Assembly (NCBI GenBank): GCA_016463225.1
Contig: JAEMRT010000015.1
Location: forward strand, 1-37,335
Reading direction: 5' to 3'
Length of the DNA: 37,335 nt
Source: Sphingopyxis sp.
Lineage (GTDB): Bacteria > Pseudomonadota > Alphaproteobacteria > Sphingomonadales > Sphingomonadaceae
The position numbers and the translations under genes are program-made. Positions within the stretch are counted from its first letter, which is position 1. Every line of letters starts with the position of its first letter. Positions 31,527 to 37,335 of this stretch are shown piece after piece. The notes under the pieces were generated by a model. The model saw only the letters and a program-made list of their open reading frames with translations. It ran no database searches and was not told the DNA's origin.

Positions 31527-31548
31527 ACCTTTACGTGAACGTAAAGGT
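31527..31548 (+). promoter_or_regulatory. perfect ACGT-GA-ACGT palindrome upstream of enoyl-CoA hydratase
   Basis: The core CCTTTACGTGAACGTAAAGG is perfectly symmetric around a GA centre and extends one further base on each side. It ends 27 bp before the ATG at 31576. Its half-sites match those of the palindrome at 21691. It resembles, from memory, the MerR-type LiuR-like operators of acyl-CoA degradation genes in proteobacteria; the regulator is not in this window. Confidence 0.65.
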
Positions 31549-31575
31549 AAAGCGCCTGCGAGAGGATTCTTCCCC

Positions 31576-32379
31576 ATGACCGACACCCCCACCTTCGACA
31601 CGATCAAGCTGGACATCGCCGACAATGTCGCGACGATCACGCTCAACCGCCCCGACCGGCTCAACTCGATGCCGCCCGCGATGGCCGACGACATTCGCAG
31701 CGCGCTCGATTACTTGCCGCTGCTCGGCGCGCGCGCATTGCTGATCACCGGCGAGGGCCGCGGTTTCTGTTCGGGGGCCGATCTGGGCGGCGATCGCACG
31801 GCGTCGGCGGTCGGCGGCGGCGCGAACAGCCGCAAGGCCTTGCGCAACCATTACAACCCGATGCTGCTCGCGCTTGCCAACCTCGACATTCCCGTCGTCA
31901 CCGCGGTCAACGGCCCGGCGGCGGGCGTCGGGTGCAGCTTTGCACTGTCGGGCGATTTCACGATCGCGGGCAAAAGCGCCTATTTCCTTCAGGCCTTTGT
32001 CAACATCGGGCTCGTCCCTGACGGCGGCTCGTCGTGGCTGTTGCCGCGGCTGATCGGCCTGCCGCGCGCGACGCAGATGATGATGCTGGGCGAGAAGATT
32101 TCGGGCGAGCAGGCCGCCGATTGGGGCATGGTCTATAAATGCGTCGACGATGCCGATCTGCTGAGCGAGGCCCGCGCCCTCGCGACGCGCCTCGCCAATG
32201 GCCCGACGGTGTCGCTGGGAACGATGCGCAAGGTGCTGCGCGACGGCCTGTCGCAGAGCTATGCCGACACGCTCGATGCCGAAGCCAAAGGCCAGTTTAT
32301 AGCGGGCAACAGCGCCGATGCGGTCGAGGGCATCATGGCGTTTGTTCAAAAGCGGAAGACCGCGTTCAAGGGGAAGTAA
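31576..32379 (+). CDS. enoyl-CoA hydratase/isomerase
   Basis: This 267-residue crotonase-fold enzyme probably hydrates or isomerises enoyl-CoA in fatty-acid or aromatic-acid breakdown. The first oxyanion segment is GRGFCSGADLGG (61-72), and the second GPAAGVGCSFALSGD (113-127). NIGLVPDGGSS follows, where Asp149 replaces one of the two glutamates of classical hydratases, as in PaaG-like isomerases. GAGAGGA lies before the ATG, and a perfect palindrome upstream suggests regulation by an acyl-CoA-responsive factor. It is monocistronic, with a family A repeat just after the stop. Confidence 0.9.
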   Translation: MTDTPTFDTIKLDIADNVATITLNRPDRLNSMPPAMADDIRSALDYLPLLGARALLITGEGRGFCSGADLGGDRTASAVGGGANSRKALRNHYNPMLLALANLDIPVVTAVNGPAAGVGCSFALSGDFTIAGKSAYFLQAFVNIGLVPDGGSSWLLPRLIGLPRATQMMMLGEKISGEQAADWGMVYKCVDDADLLSEARALATRLANGPTVSLGTMRKVLRDGLSQSYADTLDAEAKGQFIAGNSADAVEGIMAFVQKRKTAFKGK

Positions 32380-32390
32380 CCCAGCCTAAA

Positions 32391-32472
32391 CCGTTCGTGT
32401 CGAGCGAAGTCGAGACACCCCTCGGTTTTGCGCTAGCCTTCGGGATGTCTCGACTTCGCTCGACACGAACGG
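32391..32472. repeat. dispersed inverted repeat, family A (complete copy)
   Basis: The arms at 32391-32417 and 32446-32472 are perfect 27-nt reverse complements (starting CCGTTCGTGTCGAGCGAAGT) with a 28-nt spacer. It lies between the convergent enoyl-CoA hydratase and HD-domain genes and could stop transcripts from both sides. Confidence 0.9.
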
Positions 32473-32502
32473 AATCTGAAATATGGCGGCCTTTTTGCGG
32501 GC

Positions 32503-33105
32503 CTACTCCGCCGCTTCCTCGACCATCACCTTCTTGTAGATGCTCGTCCGCGGATAGGAGCACAGCCGCATAACCATCGGCTCGAAAAACGCCAGCGGCT
32601 CGCTGTCGTAATCCGGATCGAACGCCGGTGCGTCATATTTTTCGCAGAATTCGGCGCATGCTGCGTAATGCGGACTATCCTTGAACTGGTCGCGCATGTC
32701 GCGATCGAGCCCGAGATAGTGGAAGAAATAATGGCCCTGGAACACGCCATGATGCTGGACGATCCAGAGATTCTCTTCTGACAGGAAGGGCTTGAGGATC
32801 GCCGCCGCGACGTCGGGATGGTTGAACGCCCCGAGCGTGTCGCCGATGTCGTGGAGCAGCGCCATCACGACATATTCCTCGTCGCGGCCATCGCGGTGCG
32901 CGCGGGTCGCGGTTTGCAGGCAATGTTCGAGCCGGTCGACCGGAAAGCCGCCATAATCGCCGCCGAGCAGCTTCAAATGGTCGAGGATGCGCTTGCCATT
33001 CTGCGGCGCGAATTCTTTCTGTTCGCGCGCGATAATGTCCCAGTCTTCCTGCTTTCCGTCGATCATCGACCGGAAGGTCGCATGGTCGTGCGTCATCTCG
33101 TTCAT
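32503..33105 (-). CDS. HD-domain protein resembling PhnZ-type mixed-valence diiron oxygenases
   Basis: This 200-residue protein has the HD-fold ligands His61 (LEHCLQ), His85-Asp86 (LLHDIGD), His96 (NHPD), His118 or His119 (VQHHG) and Asp158. The order DYGG...LEHCLQTA..ALLHDIGD follows the PhnZ group of diiron oxygenases, which cleave C-P bonds, rather than HD phosphohydrolases. PhnZ carries a Tyr-x-x-Glu substrate lid; here Tyr51 is kept but the Glu position is Phe54. The substrate is therefore unknown. AGGAGAGG precedes the ATG at 33105. It is convergent with the enoyl-CoA hydratase, and no phosphonate genes are adjacent. Confidence 0.75.
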   Translation of the reverse strand: MNEMTHDHATFRSMIDGKQEDWDIIAREQKEFAPQNGKRILDHLKLLGGDYGGFPVDRLEHCLQTATRAHRDGRDEEYVVMALLHDIGDTLGAFNHPDVAAAILKPFLSEENLWIVQHHGVFQGHYFFHYLGLDRDMRDQFKDSPHYAACAEFCEKYDAPAFDPDYDSEPLAFFEPMVMRLCSYPRTSIYKKVMVEEAAE

Positions 33106-33138
33106 GGCAGCCTCTCCTATTTTGTGAGTCAGCCTATC

Positions 33139-33855
33139 CTATTCGTTGTTATTTGCAACGTTGTACGATTTGACCTCGGCCTGCGTCAGACAGCGCCGCG
33201 TCGATTTGTCGTCGGCGTTGGCGAGCGCCTTTTGCTGATACATCACCTCGGTCAGCAATTTGCGCGACACCCCCATGCGGATCAGGAAATCATTGTCTTC
33301 GCTGGCGAGCAGTGCGGCGTCCTGTTCGATGTCGCCGATCAGCTCGCGCGTCGCATCGGTGCCCATCGCGACGCTCATGTCGATCGTGCTGCGGTCGCCG
33401 GTGCGCGTGAACATATGGACGATGAACAATCCGCCGGGATCGACCACGCGCGGCTGGCCGCCCATGAAGATGAAATTGCATGCGCTGAAACAGGCCCAGC
33501 CCGCCGGGATACGCGTCGTCAGCCCGAAGTTCGAGCGGATGATCCGCCCCGCGGCATTGCCCGCGCGCGCGTCGCCGCCGGGCGAGCGCAGCCACACCTC
33601 TCCCACGTCAGGATTGGCCGCCAGCGCGGCCTTCAGCCGGTCGGGCAGACCCGCGTCGATCCGTCCTTCGGCGAGCAGCACCTTGGCGCCGCCCTTGACC
33701 ACCGGGATCAGCTGCATCGTCGCATTGGCCGACCAGTCGGGGGTCAGCGGACAGGTCGGGTTCGCGGGGTCCATCTTGACCTTGGCGGCGCCGGTCAGGC
33801 TGGCGAGCAGCCCCGCCGCCAGCGCAATCCGGACGATCCTACGCGGCAAGGACAT
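33139..33855 (-). CDS. exported ClpP/crotonase-fold protein (COG3904-like)
   Basis: This 238-residue protein has a signal peptide or anchor (about 6-22) and a periplasmic domain resembling ClpP-type serine peptidases. EVWLRSPGGDARAGNAAGRIIR (86-107) forms the oxyanion region, Ser124 lies in CFSACNFIFMGG at the nucleophile position, and His147 is in FIVHMF. The natural substrate of such COG3904 proteins is unknown. The ATG at 33855 lies within the last codons of the upstream gene (17-bp overlap); a GTG at 33867 is also possible. The overlap suggests that the two exported proteins work together. Confidence 0.7.
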   Translation of the reverse strand: MSLPRRIVRIALAAGLLASLTGAAKVKMDPANPTCPLTPDWSANATMQLIPVVKGGAKVLLAEGRIDAGLPDRLKAALAANPDVGEVWLRSPGGDARAGNAAGRIIRSNFGLTTRIPAGWACFSACNFIFMGGQPRVVDPGGLFIVHMFTRTGDRSTIDMSVAMGTDATRELIGDIEQDAALLASEDNDFLIRMGVSRKLLTEVMYQQKALANADDKSTRRCLTQAEVKSYNVANNNE

Positions 33856-34399
33856 AGCGCGACGCACCCGGTTCCTTGCACATCTTCTTGCTGACCCGCG
33901 TTTCCTCGCCCTCGACGATGATGATATCGGTAACGTTCATGCACCGCGTTCCATTGGCCAGATCGCTCCGCGCCGCCACGGTCGACGACCCGCTGACTTC
34001 GGGGCGCGTCGTGCTGGTCCAGTTCGACGTCGCGCCCACCGCTTCGCCGCGTGTCACCTCTTCGGTCGCGGCGGCGGCTTGAACCTGCTCGGCGGGGTCG
34101 AGGCGGCAGGCGATGGCGTCGGTGAGTGTCCCACTGACTTCGCCGATCGGCACATAGCTGTACACGCCGGCTTTGCTGGCGGCATCGCCGACCGCGTCAT
34201 TGATCACACTGCCCAGAATGTTGCGGCCGATGCTGCTGCCCTTTTTGCCCTTGGGACAGCCGCCATTGCCCTCTTCGCTCGGTTTCGGCGCGGGTGTTGT
34301 TGCCTTGCGAAGCAGGCTGCCGAATTGCGCTTGCGCGGGGGTCACCGCGAGCATGCATGCGGCCAGCACCGCCGGAGCAACCAGTAATTTACGCATCAT
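33839..34399 (-). CDS. exported protein of unknown function, overlapping the ClpP-like gene
   Basis: This 186-residue protein has a signal peptide (cleavage near AQA|Q, residue 24). The mature part begins with a Pro/Lys/Ser-rich segment (ATTPAPKPSEEG), a basic GGCPKGKKGSS, and a Gly/Ala-rich helix ILGSVINDAVGDAASKAG. The C-terminal half is rich in Thr/Ser and holds three further cysteines (ACRLD, RCMNV, MCKEP), possibly two disulfides. I do not recognise the family. Extensions to 34846 in frame are shadows of the Rrf2 gene region. It overlaps the ClpP-like gene by 17 bp. Confidence 0.65.
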   Translation of the reverse strand: MMRKLLVAPAVLAACMLAVTPAQAQFGSLLRKATTPAPKPSEEGNGGCPKGKKGSSIGRNILGSVINDAVGDAASKAGVYSYVPIGEVSGTLTDAIACRLDPAEQVQAAAATEEVTRGEAVGATSNWTSTTRPEVSGSSTVAARSDLANGTRCMNVTDIIIVEGEETRVSKKMCKEPGASRYVLAA

Positions 34400-34549
34400 C
34401 AGCTTTACCCCAAAACCTTGCCGCAAACGGCATCCTGGCGGCGCCTTATAGCGCGCGGTCATGCCACCCGCTGTGATTTTCATCAACTCTTGGCGAAATC
34501 TCATCCACACAGGTTGAATTAAGCCTGAATATGTCACAGTAACCCCGCC

Positions 34550-34990
34550 ATGCTTTCGCAAAAGACCCGCTACACGATCCGCGCGTTCCAGCATCTTGCC
34601 GATCATTGGGGCAAGGGGCAGGTCCAGCTGGCGGATATTGCGGAAGCCCAGAATATTCCGCCCAAGTTCCTGACGGTGATCCTGTCCGAAATGGCGCGCG
34701 AAGGCCTGCTCATCTCGCAGCGCGGGCGCGACGGCGGTTATCAGCTCGCGCTGCCGCCGATCGACATCAGCTATGGCGACCTTGTCCGCCTGACGCGCGG
34801 CTCGCTCGCGCTCGTGCCCTGCGCGGCGCGCAACGCGCACGAACATTGCAAGAATTGCCTGCCCGAATCCGAATGCCGGCTGCGCAGCCTGATGCTGAAA
34901 GTCCGCGACGACACCGCGTCGATCCTCGACCGCATCACCCTGGCCGATCCGATCGCGCTCGAGCCGCTGTTCGACGAGGTGGCCGAGTAA
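34550..34990 (+). CDS. Rrf2-family transcriptional regulator with cysteine cluster
   Basis: This 146-residue regulator has an N-terminal winged helix (KTRYTIRAFQHLA, then IAEAQNIPPKFLTVILSEM as recognition region and RGRDGGYQL as wing). A C-terminal dimerisation helix carries Cys91, Cys100, Cys103 and Cys109. In IscR, NsrR and RsrR-like relatives such cysteines bind an Fe-S cluster that senses iron, NO or redox state; here the pattern CX8CX2CX5C supports that. The target genes are not known, and no isc/suf genes are nearby. It is divergent from the exported protein gene. Confidence 0.87.
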   Translation: MLSQKTRYTIRAFQHLADHWGKGQVQLADIAEAQNIPPKFLTVILSEMAREGLLISQRGRDGGYQLALPPIDISYGDLVRLTRGSLALVPCAARNAHEHCKNCLPESECRLRSLMLKVRDDTASILDRITLADPIALEPLFDEVAE

Positions 34991-35077
34991 AGGCGCCTGC
35001 GATCGGGCGGGCTGATTTCGACCAATAGCAGACTGCGAACTTTGCCGGTAGGTTCGCAGGTTCGAGCCGCGAAAAGG

Positions 35078-35359
35078 ATGAAGGTGTTGGACGGAGCATC
35101 AGACGAAGTCGAGCGGCACATAAATGGATTGGGCATTGCATCGAGCGTGCTTGGAGTTACCGGCGTCGCAATGGTACTCGCGGACTATTTTGCGCTCGTC
35201 ACCGTGCTGACATCTCTATTGGCTATCTTGCTTGGCCTCCTCGGAAGCTTCAAACGGCCACGACGTTACGCTGCAGTCGGACTGACTCTGGGCGCTTGGA
35301 CGGCCTCATTCTTGTTGCCAGCAATCCTCATGACCGGAACCCGTCTGCCGATATTCTGA
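35078..35359 (+). CDS. small membrane protein, unknown function
   Basis: This protein of about 93 residues has a polar N-terminus (VLDGASDEVERHINGLG) and three hydrophobic stretches: about 17-36, 39-57 and 68-85. A basic loop (KRPRRYA) lies before the last, probably facing the cytoplasm. The start is uncertain: ATG 35078, GTG 35084 and a TTG at 35042 are all in frame, and AAAAGG sits closest to the first. Codon use is less GC-rich than that of its neighbours, so recent transfer or weak selection is possible. Confidence 0.5.
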   Translation: MKVLDGASDEVERHINGLGIASSVLGVTGVAMVLADYFALVTVLTSLLAILLGLLGSFKRPRRYAAVGLTLGAWTASFLLPAILMTGTRLPIF

Positions 35360-35429
35360 GCTCTAGAATGTCCGCTCCCCACCCCAAAGCCGCCTTCGCT
35401 GTCCAGCTAGACAGCGCCCCACGACCAAC

Positions 35430-35457
35430 AAAAAAAGGCCCGCTTTCGCGGACCTTT
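35430..35457 (-). terminator. rho-independent terminator of tRNA-Ala
   Basis: On the minus strand a 10-bp stem (AAAGGTCCGC with GCGGGCCTTT, one G-U pair) closes a GAAA tetraloop and runs into seven T residues. It begins 9 bp after the tRNA 3' end. Confidence 0.88.
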
Positions 35458-35465
35458 TGAAGAAG

Positions 35466-35541
35466 TGGTGGAGCCTAGCGGGATCGAACCGCTGACCTCC
35501 TGCATGCCATGCAGGCGCTCTCCCAGCTGAGCTAAGGCCCC
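35466..35541 (-). tRNA. tRNA-Ala (anticodon GGC)
   Basis: A 76-nt minus-strand cloverleaf with encoded CCA. The acceptor stem GGGGCCT/AGGCTCC has one G-T pair, the D arm is GCTCAGCTGGGAGAGC, the anticodon loop ATGGCAT gives GGC, and the T arm is AGCGGTTCGATCCCGCT. It reads GCC/GCU alanine codons. Confidence 0.97.
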
Positions 35542-35669
35542 ACATCTTCATTCGATCGCCCTCACCATCGTGGCGCCTGCGATCGGGTTGCCGCCTTTAA
35601 CAGTGCGGGCGGCTGATGCAAGGGGCCAAATGCATCGGACGATGCCTTTTTGGCCCCTCACGACATAAA

Positions 35670-35993
35670 TCAGGTTTCGACGTCGTCGTCATCCGCCGTC
35701 GCGACGCCCAGATCGTCGTCGCCGCCCAGATCGACGTCATTGTCCGGCGAATCATTGTCTTCGTCGACATCGACGTCCAGATCCAGATCCTCGTCGACGA
35801 CGACCTCTTCCTTGACGGTCTTGCCGGGCTTTTCGACCTCGAACGGAGTCGACTGTTTCGATTTCAGCACCGATTCCGGGATCCAGTTGTAACCGCAATT
35901 GATGCAGTTGACCGGGTCATCCTTGGTCAAATCATAGAATCGGGTGGCGCATTTCGGGCAGCTGCGTTTCGTGCCCCATTCAGCCTTGATCAT
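35670..35993 (-). CDS. TIGR02300 (FYDLN acid) zinc-ribbon protein
   Basis: This 107-residue protein has the TIGR02300 signature KRSCPKCATRFYDL at the N-terminus and a second pair CINCGYNW, together CxxC...CxxC as a zinc ribbon (about 12-34). After a Lys-rich middle the tail (68-107) is almost entirely Asp/Glu/Val repeats such as DLDLDVDVDED. The family is alphaproteobacterial and of unknown function. It is divergent from aroA, a common neighbourhood in this class. Confidence 0.92.
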   Translation of the reverse strand: MIKAEWGTKRSCPKCATRFYDLTKDDPVNCINCGYNWIPESVLKSKQSTPFEVEKPGKTVKEEVVVDEDLDLDVDVDEDNDSPDNDVDLGGDDDLGVATADDDDVET

Positions 35994-36117
35994 AAATTCC
36001 TCGTAACCTTCTGGAAACAGAATAGAATGTGTGGAAAGCGACGGCTGCCTGCGCGGCGTCCATCAAATCGGCGTGCGCCTTGCCAGATTGTAAGGGCGCT
36101 GTCAAAAGCCGCTCGCC

Positions 36118-37335
36118 ATGACCGATCAAAACGCCAGCCCGCGCAGCTTTTCCGCTTCCGTTCCGCTCAAGGGCCAGATTGCGATTCCGGGCGACAAGAG
36201 CATCTCGCATCGCTCGCTGATGCTGTCAGCGCTTGCGGTCGGCGAAAGCCGCGTCACCGGCCTCCTCGAAGGCCATGACGTGCTCGCCACCGCCGCGGCG
36301 ATGCGCGCCATGGGCGCGACAATCGAACGCCGCCCCGACGGCGAGTGGCGCATCCACGGCGTCGGCGTCGGCGGGTTGCTCCAGCCGCGCGAAGCGCTCG
36401 ACATGGGAAACAGCGGCACGTCGACCCGCCTGCTGATGGGGCTGGTGGCCAGCCACCCGATCACCGCGACCTTCGTCGGCGACGCCAGCCTGTCGGGCCG
36501 CCCGATGGGCCGCGTCATCGATCCGCTGGGCCAGATGGGCGCTGACATCACATCGTCACCCGGCGGCCGCCTTCCGCTGATGGTCCGCGGCCTCGCCCCC
36601 GCGATCCCGATTTCCTACCGCCTGCCGGTCGCGTCGGCGCAGGTGAAGAGTGCGGTGCTACTCGCTGGGCTCAACACCGGAGGGGTCACCGAAGTCATCG
36701 AGCCGGTGCCGACACGCGATCATAGCGAGCGAATGTTGCGCGGCTTTGGTGCCAATCTCAGCATCGAAACCGATCCGACAGGCACGCGCCATATTTGCAT
36801 CATGGGCGAGGCCGAGCTCAAGCCGCAGACGATTGTCGTCCCCGGTGATCCGTCCTCGGCGGCGTTTTTCATCGTCGCGGCGTTGATCGTCCCGGGTTCC
36901 GACGTCACCATTGCCAATGTCGGGCTGAACCCGACCCGCGCCGGGCTGATCGAAGTGCTGCGGCAGATGGGCGGCGACATCGAACTGCTCGACCCGCGCG
37001 AAGTCGGCGGCGAGCCCGTCGCTGACCTGCGCGTGCGCCACAGCGCGCTGACCGGCATCGATGTCGATCCCGCGGTCGCGCCCAGCATGATCGACGAATT
37101 CCCGATCCTGTTCGTCGCCGCGGCACTGGCACAGGGGCGGACGACAACCACTGGCCTCGACGAGCTGCGCGTCAAGGAAAGCGACCGGCTGGCGGTGATG
37201 GCAACCGGCCTGAAAGCCATTGGCGCGCGCGTCACCGAAAGCGAGGACGGGCTGATCATCGACGGCACCGGCGGCGACCCGCTGCCCGGCGGCGCCACCG
37301 TCGCCGGTCACCTCGACCATCGCATCTGCATGAGC
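36118..37335 (+). CDS. aroA: 3-phosphoshikimate 1-carboxyvinyltransferase (EPSP synthase), 3' end outside the window
   Basis: AroA joins phosphoenolpyruvate to shikimate 3-phosphate on the way to aromatic amino acids. The frame is open from the ATG at 36118 to the window edge (406 residues so far; about 440-450 expected). Motifs are [10 protein letters not shown] (24-33), [10 protein letters not shown] (95-104), SAQVKSA, RDHSE (200-204) and LNPTRAG. The four segments GDKS, SAQVK, RDHSE and NPTR follow the class II pattern seen in the Agrobacterium CP4 enzyme, whereas residue 100 is Gly as in ordinary enzymes. It is divergent from the TIGR02300 gene. Confidence 0.95.
   Translation, partial: MTDQNASPRSFSASVPLKGQIAIPGDKSISHRSLMLSALAVGESRVTGLLEGHDVLATAAAMRAMGATIERRPDGEWRIHGVGVGGLLQPREALDMGNSGTSTRLLMGLVASHPITATFVGDASLSGRPMGRVIDPLGQMGADITSSPGGRLPLMVRGLAPAIPISYRLPVASAQVKSAVLLAGLNTGGVTEVIEPVPTRDHSERMLRGFGANLSIETDPTGTRHICIMGEAELKPQTIVVPGDPSSAAFFIVAALIVPGSDVTIANVGLNPTRAGLIEVLRQMGGDIELLDPREVGGEPVADLRVRHSALTGIDVDPAVAPSMIDEFPILFVAAALAQGRTTTTGLDELRVKESDRLAVMATGLKAIGARVTESEDGLIIDGTGGDPLPGGATVAGHLDHRICMS

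Noticed and set aside
34500-34549. Possible autoregulatory site of the Rrf2 regulator (two TGAAT units 12 bp apart)
   Set aside because: The units are short and do not match a known Rrf2-type palindrome; too weak to list.

Overview
The window is about 37 kb of GC-rich chromosomal DNA that reads like a sphingomonad alphaproteobacterium (Sphingopyxis/Sphingomonas type). The signs are alphaproteobacterial families (UPF0262, DUF2849, DUF934, TIGR02300, RcnB-like exported proteins), a class II-type AroA, and the dispersed inverted repeats typical of that group. The genus is an inference. Genes are dense on both strands, and no phage, insertion sequence, plasmid or CRISPR signature was seen. After start correction, no gene-free stretch exceeds about 300 bp; the longer gaps hold tRNAs, repeats, hairpins or operator-like palindromes.

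Layout. 1-5.1 kb: AI-2E-type permease (5' end outside the window), coniferyl-aldehyde-type dehydrogenase, thiolase, RcnB-like exported protein with an intrinsic terminator, and a lipoprotein. 5.1-12.3 kb: exported SH3 protein, D-2-hydroxyacid dehydrogenase, small exported protein, a minus-strand group of alpha/beta hydrolase, GT4 glycosyltransferase and nitronate-monooxygenase-like flavoprotein, then a lone astD. 12.5-16.5 kb: a tightly overlapping sulfate-assimilation operon (cobA, DUF2849, sulfite reductase, DUF934, cysH). CobA makes the siroheme precursor, CysH makes sulfite and the hemoprotein reduces it. 16.5-21.6 kb: small membrane protein, dnaB, UPF0262, a GH25-like protein with altered catalytic residues, cdd, dcd and DoxX. 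21.7-23.7 kb: acyl-lipid-type reductase and thioesterase. 23.7-27.7 kb: histidine kinase, response regulator, exported EF-hand protein, small membrane protein, FKBP isomerase and tRNA-Gly. 27.8-33.1 kb: dinB, prfC, exported hypothetical protein, enoyl-CoA hydratase and a PhnZ-like HD protein. 33.1-37.3 kb: ClpP-like exported protein with an overlapping exported partner, Rrf2 regulator, small membrane protein, tRNA-Ala with terminator, TIGR02300 zinc-ribbon protein, and aroA running off the end.

Most content is housekeeping metabolism. The best leads are four. (1) An identical 16-bp direct-repeat element lies about 100 bp upstream of both the EF-hand gene (next to the two-component system) and the distant RcnB-like gene, which suggests one regulon. 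(2) A composite dispersed repeat is translated in frame as the N-terminus of CysH. (3) A common ACGT-NN-ACGT palindrome lies in front of two acyl-lipid genes, and one copy also covers the ribosome binding site. (4) Two proteins, GH25-like and PhnZ-like, keep their family frame but change active-site positions. No wholly new multigene system could be demonstrated from the sequence alone.
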